From Hymenobacter sp. BRD128 (GTDB lineage: Bacteria; Bacteroidota; Bacteroidia; Cytophagales; Hymenobacteraceae), in assembly GCF_013256625.1 (NCBI RefSeq), contig NZ_CP053908.1, forward strand, positions 1,984,001 through 2,048,000: 64,000 bases of DNA, written 5' to 3'. Positions within the stretch are counted from its first letter, which is position 1. Every line of letters starts with the position of its first letter. This document shows positions 1 through 7,435 of this stretch, piece by piece. A model generated the notes under the pieces. The model did not search any database. It was not told the DNA's origin and saw only the letters and a list, made by a program, of their open reading frames with translations. A program made the position numbers and the translations under genes.

Positions 1-1
1 G

Positions 2-298
2 TGCCTGGAAAAAGAGCGGCCGCACGTGCCGCTAGCCCGTGCTATTATGGCCCTGCGGTTTTCACCCGAAGTAGTAGGCACGCAGTTTCACCCCGAGGCC
101 GATGGCGAAGGCATGCTACGCTATATGCTCACCGATGAGCGAAAGCAGCAGGTAATCAACGCTTATGGCGAAGATAAGTACCATGAGATGGTGCGCTTGC
201 TAGCAACCCCAGGCACTATCGACGTAACGGAAAACACTATCGTCCCTACCTTTTTGCAACGTGCGCTGGCAGCACTTCGTGAGCCCGTATTAGTATAG
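2..298 (+). CDS. Class I glutamine amidotransferase, C-terminal fragment (5' end outside window)
   Basis: Only the last 98 or so codons are present; the frame is open to the left edge, so the true start lies outside. The fragment carries the GTQFHPEAD signature, in which the His and Glu complete the Cys-His-Glu triad of class I (Triad) glutamine amidotransferases, the family of the GMP synthase glutaminase domain. Such domains hydrolyse glutamine and channel ammonia to a partner synthetase. No ATP-pyrophosphatase domain follows, so this is a free-standing amidotransferase rather than GuaA. An ATP-grasp-like protein starts 79 bases downstream on the same strand, which suggests an amide-forming pair. 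The substrate cannot be read from the sequence. Confidence 0.8.
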   Translation, partial: CLEKERPHVPLARAIMALRFSPEVVGTQFHPEADGEGMLRYMLTDERKQQVINAYGEDKYHEMVRLLATPGTIDVTENTIVPTFLQRALAALREPVLV

Positions 299-377
299 TT
301 TTTATGTTACCAAGTAAAACATTGGCGCGGTTCTTTTGAATTGCACCAATGTTTTTTCATTTAGCTCTGCTGCTGCT

Positions 378-1592
378 ATGATTTCTGCCCCTCGTCACTT
401 ATTTAATTCCGCTTTCACACCCGAAAGCTATCAGGCCATGCTGGCTGATATCGACCAGCAATTACCGGGTCAACTAGATTTTAGAGTCGCCGAAACACCG
501 GTCTTTGTGCCTGATGCTTTACGGGATAAACTTATTCAGGCGGGCCAAGATATTATTAAAGTTATTCAGCAGCCTGATTTCAAACAGCGCACCGAAGACG
601 CTATTCCGCCTAATCAGCGTGTGCCAAACGAAGATGCGCACGCCGAGTTTTTGACGTTTGATTTTGCAATTTGTCGTAATGAATCCGGCGAGCTTGAGCC
701 ACAGCTCATTGAGATGCAAGGATTTCCATCACTTTACGCCTTTCAGGCCTATTTGCCGGAAGTGTTTGCGACACATTACCCTATTGCCGAGAATGTATCG
801 CCTTTCCTCGAAGTGCCTGACGCAGAAGCTTACCGTGATAATTTACGAAAACTACTTATCGCGGATAAAAATCCGGAGAATGTAATTTTATTGGAATTAT
901 TCCCAGAGAAGCAAAAAACCCGAATTGACTTTGCGCTCACCAGAAAATACTGGGGAATCGAGACGGTTTCACTGCCGGATATCAAAAAACGTGGCCGACA
1001 ACTTTTCTACAAGAAAGCTGGTCGGGAAATTTTAATTGAGCGTATTTATAATAGGATTATTTTCGACGAATTAGCGCGTTATCCAAATTTAAATCCCGAA
1101 TTTAAATTAACCGACGATGTAGATGTAGAATGGGTGGGGCATCCTAACTGGTTTTTCCGCATTAGCAAATACACTTTGCCTTTGATAAAAAGTGCTTTCG
1201 CTCCTCCTAGCTATTACCTGCACGAATTGACGGAGTATCCTGAAAACTTGCAGAACTACGTCTTGAAGCCGTTATTTTCTTTTGCAGGCGCTGGGGTTCG
1301 GCTTCATATCACGGCCGCTGATTTAGATGCACTACCAGATAAGCAGAACTACCTGTTGCAGCGTAAGGTTGTCTATGAGCCAGTTGTACAGTCTCTCGAT
1401 GGGCTAGTCAAATGCGAAATTCGCCTACTTTATACCTGGCCCCATACGGAGCTCTACCCTACTCTCGTAGCTGGGCTAGCCCGTCTGAGTCGGGGTGAAA
1501 TGATTGGAGTCGATTTTAATAAAAATAAAGATTGGGTAGGTGGGACTACTCCGTTATTCGAAAAAATTGCGCTTAACCATGCAAAGCATTAG
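378..1592 (+). CDS. Circularly permuted ATP-grasp-like protein (predicted ligase)
   Basis: 404 residues if the ATG at 378 is used; a TTG 42 bases upstream would add 14 residues with no obvious function. No signal peptide. The C-terminal half has features of an ATP-grasp fold: a KP-led loop with small residues (LKPLFSFAGAGV), a hydrophobic LLQRKVVYEPV strand that could form the adenine hinge, EIRLLY, and a late GVDFNKNKDWVGG segment where metal ligands usually sit. The N-terminal half has EMQGFPSLYAF and an IYNRIIFDEL segment reminiscent of circularly permuted ATP-grasp proteins. With the amidotransferase just upstream it may make an amide or peptide bond. Family assignment is by eye from motifs. 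Codon use is more AT-rich than most of the window. Confidence 0.55.
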   Translation: MISAPRHLFNSAFTPESYQAMLADIDQQLPGQLDFRVAETPVFVPDALRDKLIQAGQDIIKVIQQPDFKQRTEDAIPPNQRVPNEDAHAEFLTFDFAICRNESGELEPQLIEMQGFPSLYAFQAYLPEVFATHYPIAENVSPFLEVPDAEAYRDNLRKLLIADKNPENVILLELFPEKQKTRIDFALTRKYWGIETVSLPDIKKRGRQLFYKKAGREILIERIYNRIIFDELARYPNLNPEFKLTDDVDVEWVGHPNWFFRISKYTLPLIKSAFAPPSYYLHELTEYPENLQNYVLKPLFSFAGAGVRLHITAADLDALPDKQNYLLQRKVVYEPVVQSLDGLVKCEIRLLYTWPHTELYPTLVAGLARLSRGEMIGVDFNKNKDWVGGTTPLFEKIALNHAKH

Positions 1593-1653
1593 GCTAACTA
1601 TGTACACCATACTACGTATTAGGGAGCTATTGGCTTAATTTCAACTATTTCAT

Positions 1654-2145
1654 ATGCCTACCTTAGCTCAACGCGGCCTCCAGATTTCTAAGAATGTCCT
1701 CTTTAGCTTATTCATAAACCGGGCTGCCAAGCTGCTGGGCAAGCCTTTTAAAGTTATTACTGTCCTTAACGAAACAGCGGACAAGCTAGCTGACGAAAAT
1801 AGTAAGGATAATAAATTCAAGCAGTTGTTCATAACGGCATTGGCATTAGTCAGAATGATGCGCAGCTATATTACTGGCGAATATCGTCAGATTCAAACTT
1901 CTACAGTTATTTCGGGGCTAGCGGTACTGCTTTACGTACTTAGTCCGGTCGATTTAATTCCGGATTTTATTCCTGTCGTAGGTTTTCTGGACGATTTAAG
2001 TCTAATTAGTTGGTTTGTGGGTAAATTCCACATAGAGATTACCCGCTATCGTGACTGGGAAATGCAAATCACTCAGCTTGCTGCTGCCAATCCTGCTCAA
2101 GGAGACCCATTGCTACCTGCGATGGCTGAGCTTGGTCATTCGTAA
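1654..2145 (+). CDS. YkvA family protein (DUF1232)
   Basis: 163 residues. The stretch LLYVLSPVDLIPDFIPVVGFLDD is the hallmark of the YkvA/DUF1232 family: a short membrane-associated hairpin with the conserved SPVDLIPDFIP core at about residues 105-125. A hydrophobic segment precedes it. Members are small, probably membrane-associated proteins whose biochemical role is not established. The gene follows the ATP-grasp-like gene after 61 bases on the same strand. It shares the AT-richer composition of its neighbours. Assignment to the family is firm; function unknown. Confidence 0.85.
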   Translation: MPTLAQRGLQISKNVLFSLFINRAAKLLGKPFKVITVLNETADKLADENSKDNKFKQLFITALALVRMMRSYITGEYRQIQTSTVISGLAVLLYVLSPVDLIPDFIPVVGFLDDLSLISWFVGKFHIEITRYRDWEMQITQLAAANPAQGDPLLPAMAELGHS

Positions 2146-2238
2146 TCAAATCTAGCCAGGACTTGAATCTTTTTTGCTGAACCAATATTACTTCTACCGT
2201 AACTAACGACTGTGTTTATTTGCTGCATTTATTCAATT

Positions 2239-2538
2239 ATGCCTGTGTTTGCCGTTTCTATCCACTTGCCAGCTTTTTTCACAGAAGAATTTTTAGCTAT
2301 TATTCCCAGCCATCGTGCCTTTATTAATAATCTGCTTTCAGAACACATTATTGAAGCTTACGCAATTAGTGCCGACCGTAGCCGGGGTTGGGTTGTTATT
2401 AATGGTGACAGCGCAACAGCGGTACGCGCTATTATAGAGCAATTTCCTTTATATCCTTACTTTCAATCGGTGGAAATAGACGAATTATTAATTTTTGACA
2501 GTGCTTCTCTGCGCTTCCCGCATATTAGCTTAAACTAG
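2239..2538 (+). CDS. Small muconolactone-isomerase/YciI-like hypothetical protein
   Basis: 99 residues from the ATG at 2239; an in-frame upstream start at 2212 would add nine residues rich in Cys and Ile that do not look like part of the fold. The pattern MPVFAVSIHLP, then a helix, a strand at GWVVINGD, a second helix and a final strand at VEIDELLIFD fits a ferredoxin-like dimeric alpha/beta barrel, as in muconolactone isomerase or YciI-type proteins. No catalytic residue set can be identified. It lies between the YkvA gene and the DUF1571 gene, all on the + strand. Catabolic role is not implied by context. Confidence 0.55.
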   Translation: MPVFAVSIHLPAFFTEEFLAIIPSHRAFINNLLSEHIIEAYAISADRSRGWVVINGDSATAVRAIIEQFPLYPYFQSVEIDELLIFDSASLRFPHISLN

Positions 2539-2570
2539 TATTTAATCCGTAATACTTTTCCATTGCTTTC

Positions 2571-3425
2571 TTGGTGCTGCTTCGCGTTATTTTCACTTGT
2601 CTGTTAGCCGGAAATGTGCTTATTCGGGCCGCCACGCCTATTCCAACTGCGGCTATTACTACCGCACAGCTCACGGCGCGGCTCATTACGGCCATTAAAA
2701 CGCTGAAGTCTTTGCGTTGCAATGCAGATGCACGTGAACGAATTAGTGACAAGCTAGTGGCCGACTACACGGCCATGAAAATTACGTTCAACCCGTACCG
2801 CGTGTACCTGAAAAATCGGAAAAGCGTGGAAGTTTTGTACGTGACCGGCCAAAATAATAATAAGGCTTGGGTATACCCAGCAGCTTTTCCCTATATCACC
2901 CTTAACCTGGACCCGAATGGCTCGCTGATGCGCAAGGGACAGCATCACACAGCTCTACAAGCCGGCTTTGGGATGATTGCTGACCTGCTAGCCGGCCCTA
3001 CTGGCCGTGGTGATAATGCTTTTACCCGTTCATTCCGCTATGCGGGCGATACTACGGCGCAAGGCCAACCCGGGTACATCTTGCGTTCCGATTATCCTCA
3101 GTTTCGGTACATTGCTTACCGGGTGGGCAAAAACGAGACAATTGCTTCGATAGCAGCCCATTTTAGTTGTGGCGAATACCGTATTTTAGAGCGCAATAAT
3201 TTGAGGGTGGACAGCGGGCTGACCGAAGGCCAGGTGCTACAAGTACCCAATGCCTATGGCCGGCGCGTTATTGTAGTGGTAGATGCCAAAACCTATCTGC
3301 CAGCCTCCGTGACCGCCTACGATGACCAGGGGCTTTATGAAAAGTATTCTTTTCTGAACGTAGTAGCCAATCAACCGATTTCGCCGGTCGAATTCAGCAC
3401 CGATTACAAGGGCTATAAGCTGTAA
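2571..3425 (+). CDS. DUF1571 family exported protein with internal LysM-like segment
   Basis: 284 residues, starting at TTG 2571 or the adjacent GTG 2574. The first 20 residues form a signal-peptide-like hydrophobic segment. The body resembles DUF1571, a beta-rich exported family of Bacteroidota and Planctomycetes related to lipoprotein-carrier folds (VYLKNRKSVEVLYV, then a C-terminal SVTAYDDQGLYEKYSF repeat-like strand pair). Between them, about residues 182-228, is a LysM-like unit: YRVGKNETIASIAAHF, then ILERNNL and EGQVLQVPN. LysM domains bind peptidoglycan or chitin-like glycans. It suggests a periplasmic or cell-wall role. The gene converges on the SDR gene at 3434. Confidence 0.65.
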   Translation: MVLLRVIFTCLLAGNVLIRAATPIPTAAITTAQLTARLITAIKTLKSLRCNADARERISDKLVADYTAMKITFNPYRVYLKNRKSVEVLYVTGQNNNKAWVYPAAFPYITLNLDPNGSLMRKGQHHTALQAGFGMIADLLAGPTGRGDNAFTRSFRYAGDTTAQGQPGYILRSDYPQFRYIAYRVGKNETIASIAAHFSCGEYRILERNNLRVDSGLTEGQVLQVPNAYGRRVIVVVDAKTYLPASVTAYDDQGLYEKYSFLNVVANQPISPVEFSTDYKGYKL

Positions 3426-3433
3426 GCCTAGCC

Positions 3434-4306
3434 CTAGCGGCGCATTGTTTTTTCGATGGTATCCCACATAGCGGGCGTGAGGGCTTCGAGCTTATTAAAC
3501 TCGCCGGCCCCATTGAGCCACTCGCCGCCGTCGATAGTCACGACTTCGCCATTGATATAAGCCGAAAAATCGGACACGAGGTAAGCGGCCAAGTTGGCTA
3601 GCTCCTGGTACTGGCCTACGCGCTTGAGCGGCACGCTGGCGGCGGGGTCGAGCTGGCTAGCCAACGGCTCGGGAAATAAACGACTCCAGGCGCCCTCGGT
3701 CGGAAACGGCCCCGGCGCAATGGCATTGGAGCGGATGCCGTACTTGGCCCACTCCACGGCCAGCGAGCGGGTCATGGCCAGCACGCCCGCCTTGGCCGCT
3801 GCCGAGGGCACTACGTAGGCCGAGCCTACGGAAGCATAAGTAGTCACAATATTGAGGACGGTGCCGGGCTGCTGGTCGGCTATCCAGCGCTTGCCCACCG
3901 CCAGGGTGCAGTTATAAGAGCCGCGCAGCACGATATCCACAATCACGTCGAAGGCTTTGTGGCTGAGCCGCTCGGTGGGGCTGATAAAGTTGCCGGCCGC
4001 GTTATTGAGCAGGACATCCACGCGGCCAAACTCCTCGTAGGTTCGGGCCAGCATGGCTTCCACTTCATCGTATTTGCGCACGTCGCAGGCCAGGGCCAGC
4101 ACCCGGCCACCCGTCTGCTGGCGCAGTTCGGCCGCCGTTTGCTCCAGTACGGCGAGTTTCCGGCTCGTGATGGTGACGTTAGCCCCTAATTGCAGGAAAT
4201 AAGTGGTCATGGCCCGGCCCAGACCCGTGCCGCCGCCCGTTACAATAATGGTTTTGCCGGCTAAGGCATTATCGCGCAGCATGGGTTGAGCAAAGGGACT
4301 GGTCAT
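3434..4306 (-). CDS. SDR family oxidoreductase, 2,4-dienoyl-CoA reductase-like
   Basis: 290 residues, ATG start. A Rossmann dinucleotide-binding motif TGGGTGLGRA lies near the N-terminus (about residues 23-32), followed by NNAAGN and an acidic CDVRK segment that contacts the cofactor. In place of the usual YxxxK, the active-site region reads SAAAKAG, as in peroxisomal/bacterial 2,4-dienoyl-CoA reductases, which lack the Tyr. The C-terminal SAYINGEVVTIDGGEWL is typical of the family. Likely role: NADPH-dependent reduction of 2,4-dienoyl-CoA during degradation of unsaturated fatty acids. It converges with the DUF1571 gene, with only 8 bases between stops. Confidence 0.85.
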   Translation of the reverse strand: MTSPFAQPMLRDNALAGKTIIVTGGGTGLGRAMTTYFLQLGANVTITSRKLAVLEQTAAELRQQTGGRVLALACDVRKYDEVEAMLARTYEEFGRVDVLLNNAAGNFISPTERLSHKAFDVIVDIVLRGSYNCTLAVGKRWIADQQPGTVLNIVTTYASVGSAYVVPSAAAKAGVLAMTRSLAVEWAKYGIRSNAIAPGPFPTEGAWSRLFPEPLASQLDPAASVPLKRVGQYQELANLAAYLVSDFSAYINGEVVTIDGGEWLNGAGEFNKLEALTPAMWDTIEKTMRR

Positions 4307-4448
4307 TATTTCTGGAAAAAGCCGACGGACTGCCCGCCGCTAAGATGCCCGAAGGTAGGTAATAGCTACTACACTGTACAGCTTTACTTGGTTTATGTGC
4401 AACTTGCATCCTTTTAGCATAGCGAACTAGTATTCGAGAATCATTTTT

Positions 4449-5309
4449 ATGTCTATTATTCCCGCTGCAAGGGCCGCAGCCTCACCAGCTACCATAGCCG
4501 TGCTTGGCTGCGGCTGGTTGGGACTGCCCTTGGCAAAACACCTGCTGGCGCAGGGCCATCGGGTACTGGGTACTACTACTACGGCCGAGCAGCTCCCGTT
4601 GCTAGCTACTGAAGGCATTGAGGGTCATTTACTTCAACTGGGCAGCGAGTTTTCGGCCGCCGACGAGGCACGCCTTGCCAGCCTGCTGGGCCAGGTGACA
4701 ACCTTGGTGCTGAATGTGCCGCCGCGCGCAGCCGTGGCCGGCGGCTATCCGCAACTACTGCGCCCGGTGCACCGGGCGGTAGCCGCGGCGCGCTTACAGG
4801 CGGTGCTGTTCGTTTCGACCACCGGCGTGTATCCCGACGAGCCCCGGCTAATGCGCGAAACCGACGCCATCAGCACCCGTGATGCGGCTTCGGATGTGCT
4901 GCGCACCGAGGGGCACTTTGTGCCGCGCTACGGCCAGTGGCAAAGCACGGTGGTGCGGCTAGGGGGGCTTATCGGGCCCGACCGGGCGCCGGGGCGCTTC
5001 CTGGCGGGCCGCCGCAACCTACCGCAGGGCGATGCCCCCACCAACCTATTGCACCTTACCGATGCGGTAGGTGTGCTCAGCACCATCATCGACCATAATA
5101 TCTGGGGACACACGCTGAATGTGTGTGCCGCGTCGCACCCGCTGCGGCGCGACTTCTACCCGGTGGCGGCTAGATACCTAGGGCTAGAGCCGCCCACATT
5201 TTCACCTAATGGCGGCGGCAGTAAGATTATCGACTCTGAACGCCTGCGCGCCCTGGTGCCCTACACGTTTCAGCACGACGACGTGCTGGCGGCGCTCCCC
5301 TACTGCTAG
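4449..5309 (+). CDS. NAD(P)-binding epimerase-like SDR protein (YeeZ-like)
   Basis: 286 residues. The N-terminal AVLGCGWLGLPLAKHL is a Rossmann motif of the GxGxxG type, followed by LFVSTTGVYPD, which matches the STTGVYP segment of YeeZ-like extended SDR proteins. These resemble NAD-dependent sugar epimerases but often lack a confirmed substrate. The ATG at 4449 is the only sensible start. The region 4307-4448 between it and the divergent SDR gene must hold both promoters. The downstream flavoprotein gene begins 42 bases after the stop but has its own promoter-like element. Confidence 0.8.
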   Translation: MSIIPAARAAASPATIAVLGCGWLGLPLAKHLLAQGHRVLGTTTTAEQLPLLATEGIEGHLLQLGSEFSAADEARLASLLGQVTTLVLNVPPRAAVAGGYPQLLRPVHRAVAAARLQAVLFVSTTGVYPDEPRLMRETDAISTRDAASDVLRTEGHFVPRYGQWQSTVVRLGGLIGPDRAPGRFLAGRRNLPQGDAPTNLLHLTDAVGVLSTIIDHNIWGHTLNVCAASHPLRRDFYPVAARYLGLEPPTFSPNGGGSKIIDSERLRALVPYTFQHDDVLAALPYC

Positions 5310-5339
5310 GCTGAGCCCGCCAGGCGCTACCGGGTGGGT

Positions 5340-5347
5340 TATCTTTG
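5340..5347 (+). promoter_or_regulatory. TATCTTTG -7 promoter element of flavoprotein gene
   Basis: TATCTTTG matches the Bacteroidota -7 consensus TAnnTTTG exactly. It ends only four bases before the ATG at 5352, so the transcript would have almost no leader. No TTG was found at the ideal -33 spacing. Inferred, not proven. Confidence 0.45.
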
Positions 5348-5351
5348 CGGG

Positions 5352-6659
5352 ATGTCATTGCCTGGTTCACTTGCCGCCGGTCCTCCCGTGCTACCCGCCG
5401 TGGCAGTATTGGGCGGCGGGGCGGCGGGCTTTTTCGGCGCCATTGCCTGCGCCGAGGCCAACCCCGCACAGCCAGTTGTTCTGCTCGAGAAAAGCCCAAA
5501 GCTGCTGAGTAAAGTACGTATTTCGGGGGGCGGGCGCTGCAACGTGACGCACGCCTGCGAGTCGGCCACGCAGCTGGTGCAGCACTATCCGCGCGGCGGC
5601 CGGCAGCTCAAGGAGGCATTCCGGCAGTTTGGGGTGGCCGATACCGTCGCGTGGTTTGCCCGGCGCGGCGTGGCGCTCAAGACCGAGGCTGATGGCCGCA
5701 TGTTTCCGACCACCGACAGCAGCGAAACCATTGCCCGCGCCCTCGAAGAAGCCGCCCGCCGCGCCGGCGTGCGCGTGCTCACGCGCACGGCCGCCGAGCA
5801 GATTACGGCGTTGCCGGCAGGTGGCTTTCGCCTGGCACTCAGTGGCGAAGGCAGCACCGCGCTAGGCCCCGAGTTGCGCGTGAGCCAGCTGCTGGTAGCC
5901 ACCGGCGGCAACCCCAAGTCGGCGGCCTACGACTGGCTGCGGGCGCTGGGTCATACCATTGCCGAGCCGGTGCCTTCGCTGTTTACTTTCAACGTGCCGA
6001 CCTCGCCCCTGCGCGAGCTGCCGGGCGTGAGCGTGCCCCACGCCCGCGTAGTGCTAGCCGGCGAAAAGCTGCAATACGAAGGCCCACTGCTGGTTACGCA
6101 CTGGGGCGTGAGTGGCCCCGCGGTGCTCAAGCTCTCGGCCTGGGGCGCCCGGCGGCTACACGAGCTTAGCTACCACGGCACGGCCCTGGTGAGCTGGGTG
6201 CCTACTCACACCGACGAAACGCTGCGGCCCTGGGCCCAGAGCTTTCGCCTCGAAAATGGCAAAAAGCAAGTGGCGGCGCACCCGCAGTTTGGTTTGCCCA
6301 CCCGGCTTTGGCGCACCCTGGTAACGGATGCGGGTATTGGACCCGACACGCGCTGGAATGAAGTGCCCGCCAAGGCCCAGAACCGCCTGCTGGAGCTGCT
6401 GCTGCGCACGCCGCTGCAGGTGCAGGGCAAAACCACGCACAAGGACGAGTTTGTAACCTGCGGTGGCATTCCGCTCAGCGAAGTCAACTTGGCTACTTTT
6501 GAAAGCCGACGGGTACCCGGGCTTTATTTTGCCGGTGAAGTACTTGACATTGATGGTATTACGGGCGGCTTTAATTTTCAGGCGGCCTGGACCACCGGCT
6601 TTCTGGCGGGGCAAGCCCTCGCAAAAGCCGAGCAGCCAGCGGCCCTAAGCCCAGGCTAA
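5352..6659 (+). CDS. NAD(P)/FAD-dependent oxidoreductase, BaiN/TIGR03862-type flavoprotein
   Basis: 435 residues from the ATG at 5352; an upstream in-frame GTG at 5334 would place the start inside the promoter-like element. The N-terminus has the FAD-binding VLGGGAAGFFGAI motif, then KLLSKVRISGGGRCNVTH, the signature of the HI0933/BaiN/YhiN flavoprotein family. The C-terminus has FAGEVLDIDGITGGFNFQ, the second FAD contact of the same family. BaiN-type enzymes reduce enone intermediates in bile-acid metabolism in gut bacteria, but most homologues have unknown substrates, so the function here is an uncharacterised flavin reductase. Confidence 0.88.
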   Translation: MSLPGSLAAGPPVLPAVAVLGGGAAGFFGAIACAEANPAQPVVLLEKSPKLLSKVRISGGGRCNVTHACESATQLVQHYPRGGRQLKEAFRQFGVADTVAWFARRGVALKTEADGRMFPTTDSSETIARALEEAARRAGVRVLTRTAAEQITALPAGGFRLALSGEGSTALGPELRVSQLLVATGGNPKSAAYDWLRALGHTIAEPVPSLFTFNVPTSPLRELPGVSVPHARVVLAGEKLQYEGPLLVTHWGVSGPAVLKLSAWGARRLHELSYHGTALVSWVPTHTDETLRPWAQSFRLENGKKQVAAHPQFGLPTRLWRTLVTDAGIGPDTRWNEVPAKAQNRLLELLLRTPLQVQGKTTHKDEFVTCGGIPLSEVNLATFESRRVPGLYFAGEVLDIDGITGGFNFQAAWTTGFLAGQALAKAEQPAALSPG

Positions 6660-6762
6660 TCGGCACGGGTAAAATTGGGGTATCTTCGGCTGGTTTGTAA
6701 CCCTGCGGGCAGTTGGCTAGTAAACTCCCTCACCTTTCCAACTTACATTCCCTTTTCCAATC

Positions 6763-7215
6763 ATGGAAGCCAAAGCCACCCAAGCCGCCCTCAATACGCT
6801 CATCACCGTTCTCAAAGATGGCCAGAAAGGCTATGCCGATGCGATGGTCGACGTAAAGGACCAGCACCTGAAAGACTTGTTCAAGAAATATTCGGCGCAG
6901 CGCGCCAGCTACGTTACCGAGCTGGAAGACCAGATGTTCAAGCTCGACCTGCACCCCGACACCAGCGAAGGCTCATCGGTAGTAGGTGCCATTCACCACG
7001 CCTGGATTGACCTGAAAGCCGCCGTTACCGGCCACGACAACCACGCCATCCTCGCCGAGTGCGAGCGCGGCGAAGACGTAGCTAAAAAGGCTTACGAGGA
7101 AGCTACCAAAGTACAAGACCTGCCCGGTGCCCTGAAATCAATCATCGAAAAGCAGTCGCAAGGTGTTAAAGCTGCCCACGATGAAATCCGTGGCCTGCGC
7201 GACTCTAGCAAGTAA
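6763..7215 (+). CDS. PA2169 family four-helix-bundle protein (DUF2383)
   Basis: 150 residues, acidic and almost entirely helical. The pattern ALNTLITVLKDGQKGYADA, then a long helix, then FKKYSAQRASYVTELE, matches the DUF2383/PA2169 four-helix-bundle family, which is ferritin-like in fold. Members are small soluble proteins of unknown function that are often seen near stress genes. No clear di-iron ligand set is visible. The gene ends at a pair of strong hairpins that separate it from the convergent RNA helicase gene. Confidence 0.85.
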   Translation: MEAKATQAALNTLITVLKDGQKGYADAMVDVKDQHLKDLFKKYSAQRASYVTELEDQMFKLDLHPDTSEGSSVVGAIHHAWIDLKAAVTGHDNHAILAECERGEDVAKKAYEEATKVQDLPGALKSIIEKQSQGVKAAHDEIRGLRDSSK

Positions 7216-7261
7216 GCTACCGACTAAAGCGAATTTCGTAGATTTTGTGACGAACGCTTTG

Positions 7262-7310
7262 CTACCAACAAAAACAGGCTAGCCAGTGGCTAGCCTGTTT
7301 TTGTTGGTAG
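7262..7310. terminator. Long perfect hairpin terminator between convergent genes
   Basis: 24-base perfect inverted repeat with a 1-base centre: CTACCAACAAAAACAGGC at the left edge pairs with its complement at the right. The core contains GGCTAGCC on both arms. A-rich left and T-rich right flanks let it work in both directions. It serves the four-helix-bundle gene and probably the helicase gene. Confidence 0.8.
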
Positions 7311-7342
7311 CTATTCGGCCTGATAATTGGCCCCATCGCTAT

Positions 7343-7381
7343 AAACAGAAAGGACTACCCACTGGGTAGCCCTTTCTGTTT
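7343..7381. terminator. Second hairpin terminator before helicase stop
   Basis: Inverted repeat AAACAGAAAGG-ACTACCCA / TGGGTAG-CCCTTTCTGTTT with one mismatch. It follows the previous hairpin by 32 bases, so the convergent pair is insulated by two terminators. Confidence 0.7.
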
Positions 7382-7435
7382 TCTTGATAAACGCACTATT
7401 CACCGATTCTGTGAATGATGCCTAAATCTGTGCTG

